A stretch of 64,000 bases of DNA from Marinobacter koreensis (GTDB lineage Bacteria; Pseudomonadota; Gammaproteobacteria; Pseudomonadales; Oleiphilaceae), in the NCBI RefSeq assembly GCF_023156285.1, contig NZ_JAKZAJ010000006.1, positions 62,001-126,000 of the forward strand. Direction: 5' to 3'. Position numbers and translations under genes: made by a program. Under the pieces are notes generated by a model that made no database searches, was not told where the DNA came from, and worked only from the letters and a program-made list of their open reading frames with translations. Of the stretch, positions 39,592 to 47,860 are shown in pieces (position 1 is the stretch's first letter; each line of letters starts with the position of its first letter).

Positions 39592-39693
39592 TCAGACCGG
39601 CACCGCAGGCCTTCTGATCAGGTCATCGATCAGCCGCAAATAGGCTGACAGGAGCAGGATGCGGGGCTTGTCGGCATTCTCGGGCTTGGACAT
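39592..39693 (-). pseudogene. Short ORF, possible glycosyltransferase N-terminal remnant
   Basis: A 33-codon frame starting 14 bp after the phosphorylase stop. It begins with a PRILLLSAY string, which resembles the first residues of DUF3524-type glycosyltransferases, and then ends abruptly. It may be a deletion remnant or chance. Confidence 0.2.
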
Positions 39694-39707
39694 GGGCGCA
39701 TTCTGCC

Positions 39708-41444
39708 CTACTCCCGGTTCGACAGCCAGACGCCCTGGTAGGGTTTGAGGGTCACGCTTCCGGACAGATCCTCAATGACCATCCCGGAGATCAGGTCCAC
39801 CCACCGATCCGTCCCGATCAGGTTGATGTCGGCCAATGCAATCTCCTGAGTCTCCGGGCTGATGTTGTGGATGCAGAAGATGGACTGGTCCCGACGGGCG
39901 CTCTGACGCCAGAAGCCGAACACCTGAAGACCAAGGTGCAGCGTAAACTGGGTGGCGTTGGGATGGAACGCGGGTTGCCTGCGCCGAATGCCGATCAGCC
40001 GTTTCAGCTCCCGGAACACCTGTGCGTGATGGTTATCCGGCTGAGCCAGCAGTTCGTCCAGCCGATCGGCCTCGCACTGGGCCCGATTGATTGAACGCAG
40101 ACGCCCAGTATGCTCCACCCGCTCGTAATCGTTACCGGTGGCCAGCAGACTGTGAATGTAGAAGGCCGGTACCCCTTCCAGCGCCAGCATGATGGTATGG
40201 GCACAGACAAACCTCGCCTGCTGCCAGTGGTCCACGCCACCTTCCGCCGTGCCTTTCAGCGCATCGTAAAGCGCAATGTTGATCTCGTAGGGCTGGTCCC
40301 GGCCATCGGCGGTGCGGCGATAGGACACCCTCCCCCCGAACGATTCCATCGTATTGATCAGGCGCTGCTTTTCGTCTTCGTCCAGCAGGCCATCCGTGGG
40401 ACGCATGCCGATGCCGTCGTGGGACGCGATAAAGTTCAGATAGGTGGTGCCCATCTGGGCCGGTGGCATGCTCATCAGCCAGGTCTTCAGGTGTCGGCAG
40501 TTCCCCGTGACCAACGTATTGATCAGTAGAGGCGGCAGCGAAAAGTTGTAGATCAGATGGGCTTCGTTGGCGTTTCCGAAATAGGTCAGGTTTTCCCGGT
40601 TCGGGACATTGGTCTCGGTAATCACGATGGCCGTTGGCGTGTGGTGCTCGATCAGTAGTCGCAGGATCTTGATCAGTTCGTGGGTCTGCTGCAAATGGAT
40701 ACACGGCGTCCCGATTTCCTTCCACAGGAACGCCACGGCATCCAGCCGGAAGATGGAGATTCCATGCTCCAGGTACTTTCGGATGATGGCGACAAATTCC
40801 TCCAGCACGCGGGGATTGGCGAAATTCAGATCCACCTGGTCTTCACTGAACGTGCACCAGACATAGCGCTCCCCATCTTCCGTCTGGACGGCAGTCAGCA
40901 GCGGAGAGGTGCGGGGACGGACCACGGCACTCAGATCATCCCGCGGGCTGGCCTCGAAGAAGTAATCCTTGCCCGGATCCAGACGCTTACGGAAGTTCTC
41001 GAACCACCGGCTGCGAGCCGACATATGGTTGATCACGAGATCGGCCATCAGTTTGAAGTCGCCCGCGATCCGTTCGATATCCTGCCAACTCCCATGGCTC
41101 TCGTTCACCGCCAGGTAGTCCATGACCGAAAAGCCGTCGTCGGAGCTGTAGGGAAAAAACGGCAGGATATGAACACCGGAAATAGCGTCTGATAGCCAGT
41201 GTTTCAGGACATCATGCAGGGTGACCAGCGGCTTTTCTCCCGGCCGCTGCAGCGTATCCGCGTAGGTAATCAGCCAGACATCGGCTTCATCCCAGTGATT
41301 CTGGTGCGCCGGAACCGGAGCCTGATCACCGGCCAGTCCCATGGCCAGCAGCAAGCGATCCGCCAATACGGTGCAATCCTCCTGCCGATACACCATGCAG
41401 AGCATGCTGACGAGTTTGGTCTTCAGCGTCTGGCCCTGGGTCAT
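39708..41444 (-). CDS. GH13 phosphorylase, probable glucosylglycerate phosphorylase
   Basis: A GH13 enzyme of 578 residues in the sucrose-phosphorylase-like group. The nucleophile is D235 ([10 protein letters not shown]), the acid/base E277 (ITETNVPN) and the transition-state aspartate D343 (ASHDG). Databases often call such proteins sucrose phosphorylase or amylosucrase, but its start overlaps the GpgS-like gene by four bases, and a phosphatase and glycerate kinase lie upstream. Glucosylglycerate phosphorylases are a known specificity of this subfamily: they split glucosylglycerate with phosphate to glucose 1-phosphate and glycerate. Specificity here is inferred from context. Confidence 0.8.
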   Translation of the reverse strand: MTQGQTLKTKLVSMLCMVYRQEDCTVLADRLLLAMGLAGDQAPVPAHQNHWDEADVWLITYADTLQRPGEKPLVTLHDVLKHWLSDAISGVHILPFFPYSSDDGFSVMDYLAVNESHGSWQDIERIAGDFKLMADLVINHMSARSRWFENFRKRLDPGKDYFFEASPRDDLSAVVRPRTSPLLTAVQTEDGERYVWCTFSEDQVDLNFANPRVLEEFVAIIRKYLEHGISIFRLDAVAFLWKEIGTPCIHLQQTHELIKILRLLIEHHTPTAIVITETNVPNRENLTYFGNANEAHLIYNFSLPPLLINTLVTGNCRHLKTWLMSMPPAQMGTTYLNFIASHDGIGMRPTDGLLDEDEKQRLINTMESFGGRVSYRRTADGRDQPYEINIALYDALKGTAEGGVDHWQQARFVCAHTIMLALEGVPAFYIHSLLATGNDYERVEHTGRLRSINRAQCEADRLDELLAQPDNHHAQVFRELKRLIGIRRRQPAFHPNATQFTLHLGLQVFGFWRQSARRDQSIFCIHNISPETQEIALADINLIGTDRWVDLISGMVIEDLSGSVTLKPYQGVWLSNRE

Positions 41445-42664
41445 GCCCGGAACTCCTCGTTGTCCAGTTCCACCGCTTCCAGCAGTTGCTCCTTGATGTC
41501 CGGAATGGCACTGGTCACCCGGTTCCAGCTGGGAATGAACGGTGTATCCATCGGGTTTTCCAGAAAATAGGCGCCGGCCCGCATCACGTTCTGGGCAAAC
41601 AACTCGACCGCTTTCTCCTCCTTGTGGCGATCGAAGGTCAGCCCGTTCATCACGGCATCGTTCTGATAGGTCTCAACGAAGTCCAGCGCGATCCGGAAAT
41701 AGGTCGCCTTGATGGTGCGGAACTTTTCGCTGGAAAAGATCTCCCCGTTCGTCGCCAGCTTTCGGAACAACGCCTTGGCAATGTCCATGCTCATCTTCGA
41801 CAAACCCCGGCTGGCATCCTCCGGCGACAGCTCCTGGTGCTTATGGTCGTAGACGTCGGCGATATCCACCTGGCACAACCGGTTGGTCGCATAGTTTCGT
41901 TTCATCTCGGACAGCACCCCGATTTCCAGCCCCCAGTCGCTGGGAATACGCAGATCGTTGATGACGTCCGTGCGGAACGAGAACTCCCCGGCCAGGGGAT
42001 AGCGGTAACTGTCCAGGTAATCCAGGAAATCGCTGGGACCACAAACCTTCTTGAGCGCACGGATCAACGGCGTTACCAGCAGGCGGCTGACCCGTCCATT
42101 CATTTTCGAATCCGCGACACGGGCGTAATAACCTTTACAGAACATATAGTTGAAGGCGGGATTGGCAACCGGGTATATGAGACGAGCCACCAGATCCCGG
42201 GAATAGGTCAGAATGTCACAATCGTGGAGTGCCACGGATTTACTGACGCCGGAGGCCAGTACATAACCGAAGCAGTACCAGACGTTCCGCCCCTTACCCA
42301 TTTCGGTTGGCGCCAGGTTCTGCTCCCGGAGCTTCAGATCCAGCGCCCGCAGTCTCGGACCGTCGTTCCAGAGTACCCGCACGTTCTGGGGCAATTCCGA
42401 GAAATAGGCCATGGCATGTCGATACTGGTCCTCGTTGGCCCGGTCCAGGCCGATCACGATCTGCTCCAGATAGGGCACTTTCGCCAGCTCGCTGACAATA
42501 TGCTTCAAAGCCGGTCCCTCCAGCTCCGAATAGAGCGAAGGGAGAACCAGTGACATGGGGCGAGCCTTCCGGAACCCCAGAAGCTCCTGCTCAATGTCCT
42601 CCACCGGGCGCCGGACGAGATTGTGAAGGGTGGTGATAATGCCGTTCTGGTAAAAGTCGCCCAT
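41441..42664 (-). CDS. gpgS: Glucosyl-3-phosphoglycerate synthase-like glycosyltransferase
   Basis: A GT81-like retaining glycosyltransferase of 407 residues. It opens with [12 protein letters not shown], typical of GpgS, and has the metal-binding D148-C-D150 in ALHDCDIL and an acceptor-site segment LAGEFSFR. It should transfer glucose from a nucleotide sugar to 3-phosphoglycerate. AAAGGAG precedes the ATG. It follows the phosphatase by 14 bp. Mannosyl-transfer (MpgS) is the alternative, but MpgS enzymes belong to a different family. Confidence 0.83.
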   Translation of the reverse strand: MGDFYQNGIITTLHNLVRRPVEDIEQELLGFRKARPMSLVLPSLYSELEGPALKHIVSELAKVPYLEQIVIGLDRANEDQYRHAMAYFSELPQNVRVLWNDGPRLRALDLKLREQNLAPTEMGKGRNVWYCFGYVLASGVSKSVALHDCDILTYSRDLVARLIYPVANPAFNYMFCKGYYARVADSKMNGRVSRLLVTPLIRALKKVCGPSDFLDYLDSYRYPLAGEFSFRTDVINDLRIPSDWGLEIGVLSEMKRNYATNRLCQVDIADVYDHKHQELSPEDASRGLSKMSMDIAKALFRKLATNGEIFSSEKFRTIKATYFRIALDFVETYQNDAVMNGLTFDRHKEEKAVELFAQNVMRAGAYFLENPMDTPFIPSWNRVTSAIPDIKEQLLEAVELDNEEFRA

Positions 42665-42678
42665 GGCGCCTCTCCTTT

Positions 42679-43482
42679 CTAGTAGCCGTACTCGAACAGG
42701 AGGTTGAGCACGCAGTCATTCCAGCCTTCAGGGCCAGTTCTGAGAGAGCGGACGGCATGGCGATCCGATGGCAATTGCACAGAATCACTGTTGAGGCCCC
42801 GAATCACGACCGGAATATCTGCGGACTCCAGCAACTGCTGATCGTTGGGGCTGTCACCCAGTGCGATGGCCAGGAGTGACTCACGACCGTACCGCTCCTG
42901 ATATTTCTCCAGCAAGAAACGGGCCCCATCGGCCTTGTCGAAGACCCCCATGGCGTGCCAGAAGCGACCACCCTGGACCAGCCGGAGGTTGGCGGCCGCC
43001 AGGGATGCGCGAAACGCTTCCAGTTCGCCGTCGGATCCCTGCCAGATCAACGGTTCAGTGGCATGGCGCTGAAGTGCTCGGGAAGCGGCTACCACATCCA
43101 GGCCGGTCAGTTCAGCAAGCTCCTCGGCTGTCATGTCGTTGAAGCCCCGAAACTGTGCGCCTGCTGCCCGCAAACGGCCAAGCTCAGACAACACCACGTC
43201 CCGGGATGCGCCAAAAGTCACCACCTGTTCGCGCACACCCCCGAAATAATGCTCGGGAATCACGACCGCCGCCCCGTTTTCGACGATATAGGGATCACGA
43301 TTCCCCATCTCATTGCGGATAGCCGCCATCTCGGCGGAGGTCTTGCTGGAACTGAGGACTAGAGGAATACCGGCCATACGCAACCGCTCAAGTGCCGGCT
43401 CCGCCGACGCCCAGGAGTAACTGTCATGATCCAGCAGGGTGCCGTCCAGATCTGAGAACAGTATGAGATGGGGTCTGGTCAT
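42679..43482 (-). CDS. HAD phosphatase, glucosyl/mannosyl-3-phosphoglycerate phosphatase type
   Basis: A Cof-type HAD phosphatase of 267 residues similar to MpgP/GpgP. The nucleophile motif is SDLDGTLLD (D11 and D13), SSSKTSAEM is motif II, and GDSPNDQQLLESAD carries the metal-binding aspartates of motif IV. In this operon it would dephosphorylate glucosyl-3-phosphoglycerate to glucosylglycerate. Members of the family act on both glucosyl and mannosyl substrates. Confidence 0.85.
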   Translation of the reverse strand: MTRPHLILFSDLDGTLLDHDSYSWASAEPALERLRMAGIPLVLSSSKTSAEMAAIRNEMGNRDPYIVENGAAVVIPEHYFGGVREQVVTFGASRDVVLSELGRLRAAGAQFRGFNDMTAEELAELTGLDVVAASRALQRHATEPLIWQGSDGELEAFRASLAAANLRLVQGGRFWHAMGVFDKADGARFLLEKYQERYGRESLLAIALGDSPNDQQLLESADIPVVIRGLNSDSVQLPSDRHAVRSLRTGPEGWNDCVLNLLFEYGY

Positions 43483-43503
43483 GATATTCCTTCCTGAACA
43501 GGA

Positions 43504-44454
43504 TTAATCGGGTTCGGGAGCGTCCCGAAACTGTGGTGCTCCCAGTGAATGATCCGCACTGACCGGCACCAGCACATCCGCTCGCGCGGGCATCTCACGG
43601 AGACAGTGTTCCGTGACTCGCTGGTAATGCATGATGAACCGAATCACCTCGTCATCGGTCATGATGCGCATTGACGGGGCATCGCCTGAGTGCCCGCCTC
43701 CTTCTGGTGCACGGCGATGACGTTCCGCAAGCTTGTGTTCCTGAAGGGTGCGCCATTCCCGAACACAATCCATGGATGGCGCCTGGAGCATCACGAGTAG
43801 ATCCAGCCTGCCGAAGAGCGTACGGTAAGGCCCCTTGAGACAGTCATTGACGTAACCACGCCAGGCGCCATCACGGTCTTCTTCCTCCTCGAGCCGGTTC
43901 ACCGGCCGAGATAAGGCCTCGGGCTCTTCCGGCAAAGCGCCTACGCACCACCCTTCAAACAGAACGACATCCGCCCTTCCCTTGAACACCGGCCAGTCCG
44001 CTTCAGGCATCCTGTCATCACTGGCCTTGTCGAACGCCGGTATCGCGGTGACATCGTCCCGCCCGGCAGTGGTCAGGCGCTCAAGGATCGCCAGACCCAG
44101 CTCCACGTCGTGGGTCCCCGGAACACCCCGTGTCTGCAAAAGGGGATGAACCGTCCGGGCAAGTGTCTGGCGCTCTGCTCTGGTAAGGTAGAGGTCATCA
44201 AGAGACAGACCGGCACTGGCACACTGGTGTTGACGGTGCAGGATTTCTTTCAGGAACAGGGTCAGGGTCGACTTGCCGGTGCCCTGGGCGCCGTGGATAC
44301 CGACCACCACCGGACGACCCTGTTTCTGACGCAAGGCAATGATCCGCTCGGCCAGGGGCAGGATGGTCTGCCTGACGGTCTGTTCGTAAGATGATGGGAG
44401 ACGCTCTTGCTGGATGAGTGTCTCGATGACAGGAGCCATTGAATCGTCGGTCAC
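43504..44454 (-). CDS. P-loop kinase, probable D-glycerate kinase
   Basis: About 316 residues of a uridine-kinase-like P-loop protein related to plant glycerate 3-kinase and yeast Tda10. The Walker A is GIHGAQGTGKST, followed by LSLDDLYLTRAERQ and FEGWCVGA. It would return glycerate released by the phosphorylase to phosphoglycerate. The start is uncertain: GTG at 44454 has a GGGGAA six bases upstream; ATG at 44439 and an opening at 44553 (which would overlap selO) are alternatives. It is the first gene of the four-gene operon. Confidence 0.8.
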   Translation of the reverse strand: MTDDSMAPVIETLIQQERLPSSYEQTVRQTILPLAERIIALRQKQGRPVVVGIHGAQGTGKSTLTLFLKEILHRQHQCASAGLSLDDLYLTRAERQTLARTVHPLLQTRGVPGTHDVELGLAILERLTTAGRDDVTAIPAFDKASDDRMPEADWPVFKGRADVVLFEGWCVGALPEEPEALSRPVNRLEEEEDRDGAWRGYVNDCLKGPYRTLFGRLDLLVMLQAPSMDCVREWRTLQEHKLAERHRRAPEGGGHSGDAPSMRIMTDDEVIRFIMHYQRVTEHCLREMPARADVLVPVSADHSLGAPQFRDAPEPD

Positions 44455-44523
44455 AGTCAGTTCCCCGAATGAGATGAATGAAAACGCAGCAGAATCCGTA
44501 CCAATTGGGAGTATACGCATTTC

Positions 44524-45978
44524 ATGAATGACCAGGGTTTCCGGATTGAACACCGTTATCTGGAGCTACCGGACAGCTTCTACACCCGGGTACAGCCCAC
44601 GCCCCTGAGCAGCGCCAGGCTGGTCACCTTCAACCATGAGCTGGCCAACCAGATGGGATTCCACACGAACGATACGGCGCAATGGGCGGGTGTCGGTGCA
44701 GGCAAGGAACTGCTTGAGGGCATGGACCCGGTGGCGATGAAATACACCGGGCATCAATTCGGCGTCTACAATCCAGAACTGGGCGATGGGCGCGGCTTGC
44801 TGCTCTGGGAAACCATTGGCCCGGACGGGAAACGCTGGGACTGGCACCTCAAGGGCGCCGGAACCACGCCCTACTCCCGGTTCGGGGATGGTCGGGCGGT
44901 TCTTCGCTCCACCATCCGCGAGTACCTGTGCAGCGAAGCCATGTACCACCTGGGCATTCCGACCACCCGGGCCCTGTTCATGGTGAGCGCCCGCGATCCG
45001 GTCCGCCGCGAATCCATAGAAACCGCCGCCGCCCTGATGCGGGTGGCCCAGAGCCATATCCGATTCGGTCATTTCGAGTTCGCCGCCCATCACGAAGGGC
45101 CGGAAGCGGTCACCACGCTGATCGAGCACGTTATCGCGCTTCACTACCCGCACCTGATCGAACTACCGGACGACGAACGCCGGAGCCGCTGGTTTGAGGA
45201 AGTTGTGGAAGCCACCGCCCGGCTGATTGCGGACTGGCAGGCGGTGGGGTTCTGTCACGGGGTCATGAACAGCGACAACATGTCCATCATCGGGGACACC
45301 TTCGACTACGGCCCCTATGCGTTCCTGGACGATTTCGATGCCGGTTACATCTGCAACCACACGGATCAGGGAGGCCGTTATGCCTACAACCGGCAACCCC
45401 AGGTCGGCTTCACCAACTGCCAGTACCTGGCCAATGCGCTCCTGCCTGTGATGGATGAGGATGCCGTGCGGCGGGGTTTACGTCGCTATGAAACCGCCTA
45501 CAACGAGCGTTTCCTGCAGAACATGCGGGACAAGCTGGGCATTGCCGAGCCGGATGATTCGGACCTCGGACTGATCATGGATACCTTCAGCATGCTGCAC
45601 GAGCATCGTGTGGATTACACGCTGTTTTTCCGGGGACTGTCCAATCTCTATAACAGGGGCCATGGCCCCGTGCGAGACCTGTTTGTCGACCGCAGTGTCG
45701 CCGACAACTGGCTCGCCCGTTACGAACAACGCCTGCAGCAGGAATCACGGGCCCACGACGAGCGGGAATACGCCATGCGGCGGGTGAACCCCAAGTACAT
45801 CCTTCGGAACTATCTGGCTCAGCAGGTCATCCAGGAAGCCCAGAATGGAGACTACCAACCTCTGGAGGAACTGCTCTCCGTTCTGAAGCACCCCTTCGAC
45901 GAGCAACCGAACGCCGAAGCGTTCGCGGCGCCGCCGCCCGACTGGGGCAAACACCTGAACATCAGCTGCTCATCCTGA
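44524..45978 (+). CDS. selO: Protein adenylyltransferase SelO (YdiU)
   Basis: Pseudokinase-fold AMPylator of 484 residues acting on redox-linked proteins. Characteristic blocks are GHQFGVYNPELGDGRG, KGAGTTPYSRFGDGRAVLRS, and the metal-binding HGVMNSDNMSIIGDTFDYGP. The C terminus ends ISCSS, with cysteine at the third-last residue, the position of the redox cysteine (selenocysteine in animals). It is divergent from the glucosylglycerate operon, with 69 bp between the starts. Confidence 0.95.
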   Translation: MNDQGFRIEHRYLELPDSFYTRVQPTPLSSARLVTFNHELANQMGFHTNDTAQWAGVGAGKELLEGMDPVAMKYTGHQFGVYNPELGDGRGLLLWETIGPDGKRWDWHLKGAGTTPYSRFGDGRAVLRSTIREYLCSEAMYHLGIPTTRALFMVSARDPVRRESIETAAALMRVAQSHIRFGHFEFAAHHEGPEAVTTLIEHVIALHYPHLIELPDDERRSRWFEEVVEATARLIADWQAVGFCHGVMNSDNMSIIGDTFDYGPYAFLDDFDAGYICNHTDQGGRYAYNRQPQVGFTNCQYLANALLPVMDEDAVRRGLRRYETAYNERFLQNMRDKLGIAEPDDSDLGLIMDTFSMLHEHRVDYTLFFRGLSNLYNRGHGPVRDLFVDRSVADNWLARYEQRLQQESRAHDEREYAMRRVNPKYILRNYLAQQVIQEAQNGDYQPLEELLSVLKHPFDEQPNAEAFAAPPPDWGKHLNISCSS

Positions 45979-45984
45979 CGGCAA

Positions 45985-46020
45985 TAAAAAAGGGTGAGGC
46001 CCGAGAACCTCACCCTTTTT
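45985..46020. terminator. Bidirectional intrinsic terminator
   Basis: A run of six A residues, a 9-10 bp stem (GGGTGAGG with CCTCACCC) and a T-run lie between the convergent selO and fumarase genes. Confidence 0.9.
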
Positions 46021-46046
46021 GCTCCCTCAATGCCGAGGGGGACCGA

Positions 46047-47561
46047 TCAGACCGCTTTGGCGGCGATGATCTTGTCGTGCCACTCGGCCGGGCCGGTCTG
46101 ATGCACGGAGGAACCCCGTGAATCCACCGCAACGGTCACGGGCATGTCTTCCACCTCGAACTCGTAGATGGCTTCCATCCCCAGTTCCGGGAACGCAACC
46201 ACTTCCGCGTGCTTGATAGCCTTGGATACAAGGTAGGCCGAGCCACCGACGGCCATCAGATACACCGCACCGAATTCCCTGATGGCATCAATGGCCACCT
46301 GGCCACGCTCGGCCTTGCCGATCATGCCGGTGAGGCCGGTCTTTTCGAGCATGGTATGGGTGAATTTGTCCATACGGGTTGCGGTCGTCGGGCCAGCCGG
46401 ACCAACCACTTCTTCCCGAACCGGATCCACCGGACCCACGTAATAAATGAAGCGACCCTTGAGATCGACCGGCAGTTCCTCGCCCTTCTCGATCATGTCC
46501 ACCATCTTCTTGTGGGCGGCATCGCGGCCGGTCAGCATTTTCCCGGACAACAGAACGGTCTCGCCCGGCTGCCACTCTTTCACGTCTTCCGGAGTGACCG
46601 TATCGAGGTTCACCCGGCGAACATTCTCACCCACTTCCCAGGTGATTTCCGGCCAGTCCTCCAGGCTCGGGGGCGTCTGCAGGGAAGGCCCAGAACCATC
46701 CAGCGTAAAGTGCGCATGGCGTGTGGCGGCACAGTTCGGAATGATCGCCACCGGCTTGTTGGCGGCGTGAGTCGGGTAATCTTTCACCTTCACATCCAGA
46801 ACAGTAGTCAGGCCGCCCAGCCCCTGGGCACCAATACCGAGATCGTTCACCTTGTCGAACAGCTCCAGACGCAATTCCTCTGCACGATTCGATGCGCCGC
46901 GCTCCTTGAGATCGTGAATATCGATCGGGTCCAGGAGTGCCTCTTTGGCCAGTTCCATGGCCTTCTCGGCAGTACCACCGATACCGATGCCGAGCATCCC
47001 CGGCGGGCACCAGCCGGCGCCCATCTGCGGAACCATTTTCAGCACCCAGTCCACCACCGAGTCGGACGGGTTGAGCATGGCAAACTTGGACTTGGCTTCG
47101 GAACCACCGCCCTTTGCGGCAACATGCACTTCCACTTTATCGCCCGGAACCATCTTGTAATGGATGATGGCCGGCGTGTTGTCCTTGGTGTTCTGGCGCT
47201 TGCCATCCGGATCAGCCAGTACCGACGCCCGAAGCACGTTGTCCGGGTGCGTGTAGGCACGGCGAACGCCTTCGTTGATGACGTCATCCAGCGGCTGGTC
47301 GCACTCGAATTTCACATCCATTCCGACGTTGACGAAAACCGTCACAATGCCTGTGTCCTGACAGATCGGACGGTGCCCCTGGGCACACATGCGGGAGTTG
47401 ATCAGGATCTGCGCCATGGCGTCCTTCGCCGCCTGGGACTCTTCCTTCTGGTAGGCCTCATACACGGCCTGGATAAAGTCCTTCGGGTGGTAGTAGGAAA
47501 TGAACTGCAGCGCGTCCGCTACGCTTTCAATCAGGTCGTCCTGGCGGATTACGGTGGTCAT
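46047..47561 (-). CDS. Class I fumarate hydratase
   Basis: Iron-sulfur fumarase of 504 residues, converting fumarate to malate. The cluster cysteines are expected in CQDTGIV, CPPGMLGIGIGG and CAATRH. The C-terminal beta domain (about residues 320-500) has the GPTTATRMDKFT motif, and both halves are fused in one chain as in FumA/FumB. A GAGGCG precedes the ATG. It would carry the carbon from aromatic degradation through the TCA cycle. Confidence 0.95.
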   Translation of the reverse strand: MTTVIRQDDLIESVADALQFISYYHPKDFIQAVYEAYQKEESQAAKDAMAQILINSRMCAQGHRPICQDTGIVTVFVNVGMDVKFECDQPLDDVINEGVRRAYTHPDNVLRASVLADPDGKRQNTKDNTPAIIHYKMVPGDKVEVHVAAKGGGSEAKSKFAMLNPSDSVVDWVLKMVPQMGAGWCPPGMLGIGIGGTAEKAMELAKEALLDPIDIHDLKERGASNRAEELRLELFDKVNDLGIGAQGLGGLTTVLDVKVKDYPTHAANKPVAIIPNCAATRHAHFTLDGSGPSLQTPPSLEDWPEITWEVGENVRRVNLDTVTPEDVKEWQPGETVLLSGKMLTGRDAAHKKMVDMIEKGEELPVDLKGRFIYYVGPVDPVREEVVGPAGPTTATRMDKFTHTMLEKTGLTGMIGKAERGQVAIDAIREFGAVYLMAVGGSAYLVSKAIKHAEVVAFPELGMEAIYEFEVEDMPVTVAVDSRGSSVHQTGPAEWHDKIIAAKAV

Positions 47562-47860
47562 AGGCGCCTCATCAGCTTGATGTGATTATGAAGTCGTCAA
47601 AAAGAGGAGGCGTGAGTTTACCAGAAAATCGCCCTGGCGAGGGATGCTACGTAAGGCTCGACAAAGCGCTGTCGCCCAACTATTTTTCAGAAAGACCAGA
47701 CTCCGCCCGTGCGAGGAGGTTCTGAAACGCCAGAATCACACTTTTGGCTGATCAACACTTGCCTGACTGTCGCTATAGTCAGAGGTATGAAATTGGCTCC
47801 AAGCGCTGATCAAATTTTCAGAAGAACATAACGACACAACAACAGGAAAAGGTTCCACCC
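47562..47860. other. Intergenic region between divergent fumarase and lipase genes
   Basis: This 299 bp stretch has no convincing gene. Its right half is AT-rich and should carry the lipase promoter. A 6-bp-arm dyad CTGACT-N8-AGTCAG at 47763-47782 is the only visible symmetrical site. AAAAGG lies 12 bp before the lipase ATG. Confidence 0.5.

Noticed and set aside
39708..41444. Annotation as plain sucrose phosphorylase or amylosucrase
   Set aside because: The operon partners handle glucosyl-phosphoglycerate and glycerate, so glucosylglycerate phosphorylase explains the context better.
41441..43482. Mannosylglycerate pathway (MpgS/MpgP)
   Set aside because: The synthase has the GT81/GpgS-like opening and no MpgS features, although the phosphatase family alone would allow either.
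46209..47585. A 458-codon plus-strand open frame
   Set aside because: Antisense shadow of class I fumarase.
47763..47782. CTGACT-N8-AGTCAG dyad before the lipase
   Set aside because: Six-base arms with an 8-base gap are expected by chance at this length and match no regulator I recognise.
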